A DNA stretch of 64,000 bases from Emiliania huxleyi CCMP1516 (lineage: Eukaryota > Haptophyta > Isochrysidales > Noelaerhabdaceae), in NCBI RefSeq assembly GCF_000372725.1, contig NW_005201392.1, positions 133,843-197,842 of the forward strand, read 5' to 3'. Position 1 is the first letter of the stretch. Every line of letters begins with the position of its first letter. The notes below the pieces were generated by a model. The model made no database searches. It was not told the DNA's origin and saw only the letters and a list, made by a program, of their open reading frames with translations. A program made the position numbers and the translations under genes. Positions 43,190-53,700 of this stretch are shown piece by piece.

Positions 43190-43551
43190 ATGAGCGCGCA
43201 TTCGCTCACTGAAGCGCACATCGAAGGCAGGACCGAGCAGAGCGCGATCAGTGCGAGCCAGATGGTGCGACGCCGAGAGCTGATTGACGCCATCGATTTT
43301 GCAGGCTTTTTCCCCTTTGAAATATTCCCAACGGCACCGCCCAAACGGGGCGGCCAGAGGTCACGTGCACGCCACGCCACCACAGGAGGAGAAGATCAAC
43401 GCGCTTGCGCCGCGCAGCGCCGGGCAGTGGCAGCTCTGCGACTCCGCGCGCACCCTGCGGCGCTGGTACAATGCGTGCAGGCACGAGCGAGGCCAGTGGA
43501 GCGTGGGTGCGCAGCCGAGTGACAAGGAGGTGGCGCGGGTGATCGAGAGGG
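43190..43551 (+). CDS. exon-like frames, unrecognised
   Basis: Frame one includes QMVRRRELIDAIDFAGFFPFE at about 43260. After an acceptor-like ccaccacag, a second frame from 43386 reads EEKINALAPRSAGQWQ, ARTLRRWYNACRHERGQW, KEVARVIER, ending before gtacgc. Both are compact and protein-like, but the donor between them was not resolved. They end just beyond the 3' end of the large minus-strand enzyme gene. Confidence 0.3.
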
Positions 43552-43953
43552 TACGCCCGGTTGGGTCGTGCGAGGGTACTAGATACGTAGAGTGTGTCTC
43601 GCGCCTTGGCCCTTGCGCGCGCGGGGGGGGGGGGGGGGAACCTCTTCCCAAGGCCACTCTTGGAGCGCCGCCACCACACCACCGCCAGAGCGCTGCAAGC
43701 AGCGCCGGGGCCCGGGCCAAACTGTTGCACTGACGGCTTTTTCCTTTTAGCCGCGCTTACGCGCTTAAAGGGCTTACCACATACCAGTCCAGCCCCGCCC
43801 CGGGCGCCAAAAATTCTGTGCACTGTGCGCGACAAGTTTTCCTCGACACGCGTGTTTTCTGGCCATATTCCCGCGAGGCCTCGCGACCGATAACGTAGAG
43901 AGACACAAGAGCCAAGTGTGTCAAGACACGCAGAGGGGCTGATCCCGACGCAC

Positions 43954-46900
43954 TCACCACTCCGTCTCGACAAAGTCTTTGAGAAAGACGCCATGGAGAG
44001 GCGTCTCGCCCGTGCTGACGCCCTCAAAGACCGGATGCAGGACGCGCGCTGCCGCGTCCACCTCGTCCAGCGGCGTCTGGAAGTGACTCGTCTCGGCGGT
44101 CCTCGCTGCGCGCTCGCGAGGGTTCTCGTCGTTGATCCAGCCGGTATCGACCGCCGTCATGTAGATGCGGTGACTGGCGGCCAGCTCCGCTGCCGAGGTT
44201 CGCGTCATCATGTTGAGCGCCGCCTTGGCCATGTTCGTGTGCGGGTGGTTGGCCGTCTTGTGACGATAAAACTTGCCCTCCATCGCAGACACGTTGACGA
44301 TGAAGGCGGCGCCCGCCGCGTCGGCCGCCGCAGCGAGCAGTGGCTGCAGCCGCGCGTTGATGATGAAGGGCGCGAGCGTGTTGATGGCGAGCACCTCGCA
44401 GAGCTCCGGCGTCGACACGTCGGGGAGCTTGAGCCGCCAGGAGTTGGTGGCGCGCAAGTCAATCTGCTGCCCATTCACGTCCAGCTGTCCGGCGGGCAGC
44501 ACCGCCCCTCCTTGCTCGCCGCTGCCGAGAGGCGACACCGCCGTCGCGGCGTCTTCAGTCGTGAGGTGCAGCTGCGACAGCTGCGCGGGTGTCGGGGTCG
44601 GTGGATCGTGGTCGTCCCGCCCCTCGTCCGTCCAGCGTATGGCGCTGCCCCTCGCCTGGCGCCTCCCCTCTCGCCGGCTCGCCTGCTGCGCAAGGAGTGG
44701 TGCGAGGGGCGCGCCAGCCTGGCCCGCCTCGACCTCGGCCTCAAACGCGAGCAGATGCGCGTAGTAGCTCGCCGGCCGCCGGATCGTCTGGCACGCGTTG
44801 TTGACGACAACGTCGAGCCGCGGGAGCGTCGCGCGCAGATAGTCACAAAAGCTCTCCAGCGCCACGACGTCCCTCAGGTCGAGCGCGTGGACGTGCAGTC
44901 GCTCGCGCCACGCCTCGAAGTCCGCCTCGGCGGCGTAGCGCTTCGCGGCGTCGGCGGGAAAGCGAGTGGTCGCCACCACCGTGGCGCCGGCTCGTAGCAG
45001 CTTGAGCGCGATCTCGAAGCCCACCTTGACGCGGCTGCCCGTGAGGAGCGCATAACGGCCACTCAGGTCGGCGGTGCAGTGGCGCATCCGATAGTTGAGC
45101 GAGGCGCACTTGGGGCAGAGCTGCGCGTAGAAATGGTGCAGCGCCCCGAAGCGCGCCTTGCAGCTGTAGCACTGCCGCGGCTTGAACAACTCCGGCCCGT
45201 TCGTCGCGACTGCGCCGTCGGCGTCGCTGCCGGCTGCTGCCTCAACTCCACTCACCAGAGACCGGCCCTCCTCGCGCACCGCGCCGTCCGGAACCTGGCA
45301 CAGCAAGCGACGGCAACCGATGCCGCCGTCATCACCATCGCCGCTCACGCCAAGAGCGAGCAGCCGTCCCGGCTCCTCACAGAGCCCCCGTAGCCGCTCG
45401 ATGCGGCCACGGCGCAGCCCCGTGGTGTCCAAATGCCGCCGGTCCGCGTCGGCCTGGCGCGCCCTCCGGCTCTCGTCCTCCTTGCGCAATGCACGACGTC
45501 GCCCGTTCTCCAGAGCGGCGGCGTCGCGCTCACTCATCGCCGCATGCACCGGGCCAAAGGCCTTGCGCAGCCGCCGGAACCGCGGCCCTGCCAAGAGCCG
45601 CGACGGGTCCTTTGAGAGCCGTTCGAGGACCGAGACGCAAGCGTCGAGATCGCCGTCCGAGATGTTGACGTCCGAATCCTCGTCCGGCGAATCCTTGCTG
45701 GTCGCTTGGCTGGGCGGGGCATCGTCGGCGCTGGGGGTGGACGACTCCCCGCTCCTCGCAACAGCCGCTGCGCTTGCACCCGCCACAGCGCGTGGCGCAC
45801 CCGATGCAACCCTCTCCTTCCCGCAGCCCTGGCCGTGCCCCTGCGGGGCAACCTCATCGGCCGTGTATCGACAGGGGCTTGCGCGGTCTAGACGCGAGAG
45901 GCAGGCGGAGACTGCTTCTCGCACCTTGCGCCGCGCCGCCTGGGCGTCCCTTGCGGCGGGCGAGGAGAAAAGCGCCCTCACCCGCGCCTCCAGCCCAACC
46001 GCGGCGGACGCCGCCTCCCCGGAGGCGAGGAGCGCTCCGAGAAACGTTGCAAATAGCCAGAGACAGGAGCGAGCGAGGGCACCCGGGCTCGCGGGCTGCC
46101 CAAGCAAAGCCTCGCCGTCTCCACCGCCGTCGACGCGGCGGCGGCCGGCGTCTGCCACCGGCGCCGCCTCAGCAAAGGTGCGCTCCACCGCAGCGAGCGC
46201 AGCGACGTGCGCACCGCAAGACACGGCAGCGATGGCGGTGGCCGATGCCTCACCAGGCGCCTCGTCAGCCTTGGACGAGCAATCAGCGGCGTAGCACAGC
46301 AGCGTGAGCGAAGCCTCCACCGCCGCCACATCCGTCGCGTGCGCCTGCAGCACCGCTACAGCTCGCTCGAGAGCCCGCTCGGCGATGCATGCCGCCAGAT
46401 TCCGCGGGTGGTGCTTGAGTAGAAAAGCGACGGCCTTGCACCCAGCCTCGTGCGCCCTCGCCGACGCGCAATGCACGGCGAGGCCCTGCAGCAAGACCGA
46501 GGCGCCGCCAGCTGCCCCAATCGCATCCTGCATCGGCACGGACCGCACAACGAGATTCCGGAGCGCGTGTGCCCCCCACCGGTAAAACTTCGCGGCACGG
46601 TCGCACCGGCAATCGCTCGCTGCGAGCCGCGCGCGCATAGCGGCCACCACAACCGCTGCGCCGTGAGGACCGACGGCAGCCTTGACGTCGTCAACGTCCC
46701 AGCCGTAGCAGAGGTTTCCGAGGGCGCGGCTCGCCTAGGACACGCGGACACCAGGGTGGCGCGTGTGCCACCCTCTCCCCCCCGAGACTAAGACACGCGA
46801 GCCTGGACGCACAGCTCCTCCACTGCCCTCTCTGCCCCCTCGCCGGCGCGTGCGCGTCGCCGGCCGACCACGAACGCCTCATGCTGCTCCACGGCGGCGA

Positions 46901-49320
46901 GGAGCGCCTCCACGCCACTGAGGGAGAGGGCGGCAGCCTTGTTGGCGCCGGCGCCGGCCACCAAATCGGCTAGTGCCGCGGCGGCGTCGGCCCCCATGCG
47001 GAGCGCCTCGAGGCCGGCCGCGTCACAGAAACTTGCCTCCGGGCCCAGCCGCGCGGCGGCGATCGCGTGGACGGAGACGCGCACGCCAGAGCGACCAAAG
47101 GCGACGGCGGCCGCGTGGCTGCTCTCCAGGCGCGCCGCCTCGGCGCGGAGGAGGCGCAGCGAGTGGCCCCTGACCGCCCGCACCGGCCCGGAGGCCTCGT
47201 CGCCGCCACTGGCCGCGTCGATGGTCGGCAGCCACACCGTGGCGAGGAGAGCCGAGGCGTCGCCGGGGCAAGGAGGCTCGCGGCCACAGCTCGGCCGCAG
47301 GAGCCGGGTGAGCGCGCCGCACGCCTCGTTTGCCACCGCGGCCAAACCACCGGCCGCGGCCACGGCCCTTGGCACGCCGCCGCTGCCGACCTCCAACACG
47401 GCGCAGAAACGGGTGGCGCTCGCCGCGTCCGTCAGCAGTACGAGGCCGGGCCGAGCAATCGCCTCCGAGAGCGGGACGACGGCGAAGCGAATAGCCCCCG
47501 GTACGCGCCGCCGAGCAGCGAGCGCGTAGTGCGACATGGTCGTGCGCGCGTTGACCTCGAGCAGCCGCACAGCCAGCGCGCCGCCGGGAGCGCGCACGAT
47601 CGCGCAATCCACGCCGCACGTGCGCGAGCCGCACGTCGCGGGCACGTCTAGCGGATCGAGCGCTGCCTCGACGGCGCGCCGGCGGAACACAAACTCGAAG
47701 AGCTCCTCCTCAAGCGGCGCAGCCGGGCGCGGCTCCTGGTCGAGCAGCGTCGCCGACCAGCGCATGTGCGGCGCCTCGAAGCGCGACACGCCGCAGAGCT
47801 CCCCATCAATCCACTCGGCGCTGTACCTACGAGCGGCAGAAGAGGCGGAGCCGTGCGAAGAGGCGGCCTCGACACGGCGCGGCGCGGAGCGCGGAGGCAG
47901 CGCACTCGGCGAGGAGGTCGAGGACCGGCTCGACGGTCACCACTCCATCGCGGCGGAGGGCGGCGCGCGCCCATCGCTCGCCCGCACCGCCAGGGGCCAG
48001 AGACGCGGCATCGCACACGCGCACCCCCATGCCGGAGCACGACCACTCGCGCTTGAGGACAGCGCGACCGCCGCACGCCACGGCCGCCGCCCGCACCTCC
48101 TCCACAGACCGGCATACCGACACGTCAGCTCGGTAGCGCGCCACGTTGGAGCGGCGCAAGTGCGGACCGGCGACGGCGTACGGCCGCTGGCCGGCGATCG
48201 CGCGGCCGGCGGGTGGTGCGGGCGCGAAGGTGGGCAGGTCGCGCACGCCGGCGGCCGCGAGCGAGCTGAGGAAAGCGGGCCGCTGCTCTGGCGCAACGAC
48301 GATGTCTGTGGGGCGGGCGAGCAGCCACGGCAGGGCGGCGAGGTCGGCGCGGAGGGCGAGCCAGCTCTTGGAGAGCGTGCGTCCCGCCGCCTCCTCCTCG
48401 ACACCGGCGTTGAAGCTGTGCACCCAGGCCGGAGGCTGGGGCGGCGGCGGCTGGGGAGGAGGTGGCTGCGGAGGCGGCCGAGGCGGCGACTGGGAAGGAG
48501 GTGGCTGGGAAGGCGGCTGAGGCGGGGAGGGCGGCAGAGAGGGACAGAGAGGCGAGAGCAGCCTGCGGTGCCACGCGACGAGCAACTCGAGGGCGGGGCC
48601 GAGGCAATGGCCGCCGCGATGGAGCACCGACTCGCGTGCGGCGGCACCGAACGCAGCGGCGAGTTCCTCGCTTGCGGCGGGGTCGACAAGCCGGTCGCAT
48701 GAGCCGGAGACGTGTAGGGAGGCGAGCCCGCCAAGGCGGGCGCCTGACGGCTCGGCGGAGGCGGAGGAGGGGGGGAAGGATAAGGAGTGGTCGGAGGTGG
48801 CCGTCGGGGCTGCTCTCACGACGCCGTCCTCGTGCAGGTAGCCGCCGAAGGGGTAGCCCGAGACCAGGGCGACGTGCCGCAGGTCGGGAAGCGGGCCCTC
48901 GTCGCGCCGGAGCGAGCAGGCCAGGTGAGCCAGAGCGGCGCCCTGGCTGAAGCCGACGATGCCCGCGAAGCCAGAGCCGTGCGCCGCGCGCTCGGCAGCG
49001 TCGGCGGCGCAGATGACGCGCAGCGAGTCGGCCACGCCCTGGAGGACTCGCGCCCCGCCGCTACCGCGAGCGACAGTCCACCACGCTCTGGGCGACTCTG
49101 GCGGCGAAGGCACAACACCCGCAAGCGGACGTGCCTCGACGGTGAGCGGGCCGTCGAGGAACGTGAAGCGAACGTCGCCGCTGAGAGCTTCGCGGGCTCT
49201 TCGCATCTGATGAGCCATCGTCGAAGCACTCATGCCGAAGCCGTGCAGGCACACGACCGAGAGAGGCCGCGATGGATTGCTCGCACCAGTAGCGGAAAGG
49301 CACTCGCGTTGCTGCGACAT
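43954..49320 (-). CDS. 1,739-residue enzyme: FSH1 hydrolase, ATP-grasp, ARM, zinc ribbon, SDR
   Basis: Three exons, 49320-47906, 47826-46803 and 46734-43954, total 5,220 bp, divisible by three. Exon 1 starts MSQQRECLS and has an FSH1-type serine hydrolase: VVCLHGFG, GFSQG with Ser near residue 125, GSCDRLVD, and His in GGHCLG. A Pro-rich linker follows, then the first half of an ATP-grasp fold (VLKREWSCSGMGVRV). Exon 2 completes it (YSAEWIDGELCG, VDCAIV, LEVNAR, the Glu-x-Asn metal site) and begins armadillo repeats. The join VQ|ASRALGNLCYG crosses a 68-bp GC-AG intron. Exon 3 continues ARM, then a zinc ribbon (CYSCKARF, LCPKCASLNY) and an SDR domain (LLTGSRVKVGFEIA, NNACQT, HPHTNMAKAALN), ending VETEW. 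The SDR lacks a Tyr in the YxxxK position. Acyl or peptide ligation followed by hydrolysis and redox is plausible; the substrate is unknown. Confidence 0.75.
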
Positions 49321-49597
49321 TGGAGCTGGTCGCTCACTCCTGCGCGCGCCGCGCGCGCGCGCGTCGCGCGCGTGGATGTGATGCAAAAAAAAATCCATGT
49401 ATGGCTTTGTTTTATGACATCGTTTGAACGCATGGCTTTCAAACGGCATTTTGCTCGCGTCGGCGCCGCCGAGCGCTGCTCGGAGAGTATACTCTTTGAC
49501 CTCCTACGACCGGTGTGCTACTACTCGCTTCTTCTAAGCGGGAGGTTACCAACTACGGCGTACCCGCCTAATTCTGTTATCCTTCACCGCGACGCAG

Positions 49598-50368
49598 AGC
49601 GGCGACGTCATTGTGCAGCTCCACCCGCACTCACAGCTCGAGCGCGCGGTCCGCCATGAGCGGCAGGCGCAGGCCACGGAGCCGCCCGCGAGCGCGAGCC
49701 CTGCGGCGCCGCCAGCCCCTGCCGCCGAGCCGCCAGCTGCGGAGCCGGCGACCAGCATGACGTACGCCGCCGCAGCCGCATTGCACCCGCAGGGTGCCAC
49801 CGCGGGAGGCCAGCCCGCCGCGCCTGCGGGCCCGGCCGCCGCCGCGCGCGTGCCGCCGCCGCCCAGCGGCGGCGGAGTGCGCGGCTGCACTTTCACTGTC
49901 CCTAATCCGGGAAGGAAGCGCGGGCAGCAGCAGCGCGGCAAGGGCCGCAGTGCCAGCGGCCGCGCCAATGCTGGACCCCGGCTCGTCGACAAGAACGCGC
50001 TGTCGGCGCGCGGCGGCGGGCCCTCGCGCCAGTCGCGCTCTCCCTCACCGGACTCGCCGCCCGCCAAGCGGGCGTCCTCCGCCGACTCCTCCGGCTATGA
50101 CACGGATCTACCGGACGAGGTGCAGCAGGAGGCGGTCCGCAGGGTCTGCGGCGCGCTCGGCCTGAAGGAGCAGTACGACGCGGCGGTGGCGGCGGGAGAG
50201 CTGCTCGAGCTGCTCGAGAGCCTGCCGCGAGGGACAGTCGAGGCCTCCATCCGGCTCATGCGGGGATACACCCGCACGGGCGAGTGGCCCGAGCCCATCC
50301 TACCCAGCCCTGCCCCGGAGCTCGGCCGATCGCCTAGAAGCCCCTCTGATGAGTGGTCAGATGAATAG
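49598..50368 (+). CDS. 3' exon of an unrecognised Ala/Pro- and Ser/Arg-rich protein
   Basis: After the acceptor gacgcag, a 256-codon frame begins SGDVIVQLHPHSQLERAV. It has an Ala/Pro-rich stretch, a basic part (GRKRGQQQRGKGRSASGR), a Ser/Pro region (SRSPSPDSPPAKRASS) and then a folded-looking segment (VQQEAVRRVCGALGLKEQYDAAV, LLELLESLPRGTVEASIRLM). The tail is acidic and ends WSDE. No upstream exon was found between here and the divergent large enzyme gene. Possibly a nuclear or RNA-associated protein; function unknown. Confidence 0.45.
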   Translation, partial: SGDVIVQLHPHSQLERAVRHERQAQATEPPASASPAAPPAPAAEPPAAEPATSMTYAAAAALHPQGATAGGQPAAPAGPAAAARVPPPPSGGGVRGCTFTVPNPGRKRGQQQRGKGRSASGRANAGPRLVDKNALSARGGGPSRQSRSPSPDSPPAKRASSADSSGYDTDLPDEVQQEAVRRVCGALGLKEQYDAAVAAGELLELLESLPRGTVEASIRLMRGYTRTGEWPEPILPSPAPELGRSPRSPSDEWSDE

Positions 50369-51079
50369 TGCCCGAGAGCGAGGGATACGGAGGGGAGCAC
50401 AAATAGGACGCCCAGCCTTGCCCTCGTGCCGCCGAGTGCGTATCCTACCCGACGGTGGCACTCTTCCACGTCTCGCTCACGCTGAGAAAAATTCTGAAAC
50501 GGCGTGCAGCAGAGTCACCGACGAGTCGGTCCGCGTGCCTCCTCGTGTCCCGTGCCGTTCTCACATAAAATAATCGTCAGGGAAACCCGGTACACGGAAC
50601 CAACCTTCGGAGACCCGTGTTTACTTTACGGCCCTTTCCCTGCGAACGCGCACCCCCCCTAGCTAGGGTCAGGGCTCTCTAGCCCGTAGCCCGATGCCGA
50701 TCATCTGGCTCGCTGGGTGCGCTTCTTTACACGTTGTAGCTCCCACCCGGCCCTGGATGTGAGGTTACATGTAATGACTGCACTCCAAGTGCTCCAAGTG
50801 CTCTATTCTCTCTTTGGCTTCACTGAAGCGATGCCTGAATCCTTAATCTCGGATTTTAGATAAGGACGCACCGCGCACCCTCTCTTTTTCGTCCCCCCCC
50901 CCCCCCCCTCCTTGAGCTTGACGAAATTCTTGGAGGCCTGTCGAGACCTGTCGAGCTCGAGGCTGAGACCATGCTTGCCAGTGTCGAGGGGTGTCCACTC
51001 TCTTTCTACATACACATAGTTTTTACCCATCTGGCATCTCATGTGAGGGTGTGACCACTTATATTTACTCACCATAACC
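50369..51079. other. gap with a dispersed 60-bp repeat and a C tract
   Basis: The poly-C run 50893-50908 precedes a segment at 50933-50994 (aggcctgtcgag, then ctgagaccatgcttgccagt) that recurs at 56515-56594 in the same orientation. No gene is seen. Confidence 0.55.
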
Positions 51080-51986
51080 TCACGCCCGAAGGTTGGCGCG
51101 CTTGAGCCGCAGCTGCAGCGAGGCGTCGATGGTCACGAGGTAGCGGTCGCTCGCCTCGTCGTAGTCTGTCACCACTCCGCTCTTCCCGTTGTGCTCGGCG
51201 GCTCCCTGCAGACCGATCACCGCCCCCGTCGTCCCCGTGGGCAGCAACACGCTGCCGAGCGGCACAGCCTCCGCGGCGCGCCCGTCCGGCTGCAGCGTGC
51301 ACGAATAGCTCAGCGCCTCCGCGTCGAAGGAGCGGAGGACAGCGCGGTCGGCGGCCGCCAGTCCCTCGGGCGCCTCTCCGCCCTGGGGCATCCGGATCTC
51401 GACGGGCAGCTGCTGCACGAGGTTGTCTCGCTTGAGGGCGAGCGTCTCAGCCGCGGCGTCGGCGCTCTCTTTGAGAGCGACTGCGTAGCGACCCTTTGCG
51501 GCGTCGAACGAGCCGACAACGCCCTCGCGGCCATTCACCTCGGGCCGCGCCTTGAGCCCAAACACGCGGACCTTGGTGCGCTGAGGAATGGAGGTGGGCG
51601 GCGCGCCGTGCTGCCGGAGGAGGGCACGCAGACGATTCTCATCCGCGCCCGAGAACTCGTCCACCTTGACGCCGCCTCGGAAGAGCTGGAAGGTTGGCAT
51701 CGACCGGATGCCGCACGCCGCCGCCGCCTCTTGGTTCTCGTCGACGTCAACCTGGCAGACAGAGCTGACTCACGTGGCGGTGCACGAGACGGTGCACGAG
51801 ACGCGCGGGCGAGGCCGCCTTGTAAAAGCTCACGAACGGGAATTCGCCCGAGGTGCTCATGGCTTCAAAGCGCGGCCCGATCATCTTGCACGGCCCGCAC
51901 CACGAGGCAGTAAAGTCGATCGCGACCAGGCCTGCGCCAGCGAGAGCGTCGTCGAACGCCTGCTTCGTGTTGAGGAAGGCGACCAT
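51080..51986 (-). CDS. thioredoxin with two C-terminal SH3-like repeats
   Basis: Exons 51986-51819 and 51751-51080 give 279 residues. The first 105 are a classical thioredoxin: DFTASWCGPCKMIGPRF with the WCGPC dithiol, VDVDENQEAAAACGI, then cis-Pro in SMPTFQLFRGG. The intron 51752-51818 starts GC after AAG; only this removal restores FVSFYK|VDVDEN. The C-terminal half has two related modules: VRVFGLKARPEVNGREGVV to LALKRDNLVQ, and AVIGLQGAAEHNGKSGVV to LRLKRANLRA. These are small beta-barrel repeats of SH3/KOW-like appearance, unusual on thioredoxin. No transit peptide precedes MVAFLNTK, so a cytosolic or nuclear disulfide reductase is likely. The repeats might dock a partner. Confidence 0.85.
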
Positions 51987-52055
51987 TGTGGCTGTGCTGC
52001 CCTCACACGGTAAACAGCTACCATACCCACCCCTTGTCCCGAATCCAGCCTGGTG

Positions 52056-52081
52056 CATATGTGTGTATGTACACACATATG
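52056..52081. promoter_or_regulatory. 26-bp palindrome between divergent genes
   Basis: Perfect 12-bp arms (catatgtgtgta and tacacacatatg) surround TG. It lies 70 bp upstream of the thioredoxin start and faces the acidic ORF to the right. A dimeric regulator site or cruciform is possible. Confidence 0.35.
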
Positions 52082-52522
52082 GCGAAGCCAGGACAGGGAA
52101 CGACGCCGTCGTGGCGATGCGGGCCGCGCTGAACGGCCGCGGCAACGCCAAGGTGGTGCGGCTCGGATGCTCGCCCTCGTGTCGAGAGGGGAGGCTGTGC
52201 CACGGACGGGGCGCGAGAGCTCATCGGCGTACGAGACGAGCGGCGTAGAGAGGGGCAGCGACGAGGAGACGCCCCAAAGCCACGCAAGCCGAGGGCAGAC
52301 AAGGGGGTGCCGAGAGGCCCGCGAGCCCTCAAAGGCACAAAGGCATACCAGATCGGGCATCTCAGCCTACTGCGGTTTCGGCACGGGCGCGAGAGGCAAG
52401 TGTCACAGCGGACCCTCGACGCGGTGCGCGAGGCGCAGGGAGCCGGGGTCGAGCCGTGGAACACGGCAGAGCACGACAAGGCAGTCCACGGCCCAACGCC
52501 CGAAGGCGGGACGACGAACCCG

Positions 52523-53107
52523 ATGGAGAGCGAACCGCCAGTGAGTGAGACGTACGAAGACGAGGGAGACGACGAGAGAGACGAGAACGCCCCGGCGGAC
52601 GACGAGATGGCCTTTATCGACGATGAGTTCTTCGCGCTCCCCGACGTAGCAACGGAGGAAGAGGCGGAGGGCGGGGGGAGCCAGAGTCAGTACAGCCAGC
52701 AGAGTCAGGGGGGCGAGAGCGAGGGGAGCCAGAGCAGCCAGGGCAGCCGACGCACACCCAGACGAGCCAAATGGAACCGAATCGCGACAGAACGATTTCT
52801 AGACCGACTTCGCTTCGAACTCCTACAAGGAGGCGGCGGCGGGGACGGATACAGACACCCCGAAGACAGCACCGACGGCGACGAAGATGGAGGGAGGAGC
52901 GAGGCCGAAGAGATGCCCGACCGCACAACAGAGCCAGGACCAAGCGAGCGGCCATCCGAGGAGGGCCCTCCGAACGACGCCAGCCAAACAGATGACGACT
53001 TTACAGTTATGGACGTAGATGAAGAACAAGCAGAGGGCGACAGGGCGAGGCATCACAGCCGCCGAGGAAGCGGGGGCGATTTGAGAATGAACGTAGCGAC
53101 TCGATGA
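52523..53107 (+). CDS. highly acidic Ser/Gln/Glu-rich ORF, possible element gene
   Basis: ATG 52523 (MESEPPVSETYEDEG) gives 194 residues. The frame is open from about 52307, so an upstream non-ATG or spliced start is possible. Composition is strongly acidic (DDERDENAPADDE), with a Ser/Gln run (GSQSQYSQQSQGGE) and one basic/hydrophobic stretch (RAKWNRIATERFLDRLRFEL). The region is purine-rich on this strand and favours aga/gac codons, unlike neighbouring genes. The stop overlaps the next start as ATGA, a layout more common in viruses and transposable elements than in nuclear genes. Function unrecognised; I cannot place it in a known element class. Confidence 0.4.
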   Translation: MESEPPVSETYEDEGDDERDENAPADDEMAFIDDEFFALPDVATEEEAEGGGSQSQYSQQSQGGESEGSQSSQGSRRTPRRAKWNRIATERFLDRLRFELLQGGGGGDGYRHPEDSTDGDEDGGRSEAEEMPDRTTEPGPSERPSEEGPPNDASQTDDDFTVMDVDEEQAEGDRARHHSRRGSGGDLRMNVATR

Positions 53108-53313
53108 ATCAGGGAGAGGGAGCGAGCCAACAGCACTCAGAGGACGGGGGGCCGGTGACGTACGGGGAGGAGCGCGCACGCACTGCAGGGGACGAAAGGC
53201 ACGAAGGCGCCTTCCCACCGGGGTGGGTGCGAGGAGGCGAGATGCGGGGGGCACAGCTTGGACGGCAGGCGCGCAAGAGACAGAAAGCCAGGGACCAAAG
53301 AGGAGTCAAGTAG
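53104..53313 (+). CDS. small ORF overlapping the preceding one by 4 bp
   Basis: ATG 53104 lies in the ATGA that ends the upstream ORF. It gives 69 residues (MNQGEGASQQHSEDGGP to RQARKRQKARDQRGVK), Gly/Glu-rich, then basic at the end. Same purine-rich strand bias. It may be the start of a longer second ORF that has decayed. Confidence 0.3.
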   Translation: MNQGEGASQQHSEDGGPVTYGEERARTAGDERHEGAFPPGWVRGGEMRGAQLGRQARKRQKARDQRGVK

Positions 53314-53700
53314 GGGGGGTGGCTCGTAACTGAGGTTCGCCTTCAGGGACAGCCGCCTCCCCATGTGGTGATTGTTGTTCATAACGATATCCCTACAACC
53401 ACGATCGATGCGAGGACGCAAGTCCACACCAAACTCGGCCATTCCAACGGCCAGACCGCTCGCTTAAGGCTGATTGGCTAGACGAGCGGTCTACCTCCGA
53501 CGGGGCTGTTGCAATAACAGAGGAGGCCTAAGCCGAACCCGCCGGGCCGCCGCCGCCTCCCCTGTCAATCCCCCGCACCACCGCCGCCACCGCCTCGCGC
53601 GTTTAGCGGGGGGTCAAAACTTTAAAGGAATACCTAAAAAAGAAACGCAAAGTCGAAGTGCTTTATTACCAAACGCAAAAGCGAGCGACTAGAGCTCAAG
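53314..53700. other. gap without a supported gene
   Basis: Lies between the acidic ORFs and the inverted dispersed element. Contains a ccgccgccaccgcc stretch; no frame is convincing. Confidence 0.4.

Noticed and set aside
46788-46800. Stop codon read as the end of a separate ATP-grasp protein
   Set aside because: It falls inside a 68-bp GC-AG intron; removing it joins VQ to ASRALGNLCYG in frame and completes armadillo repeats.
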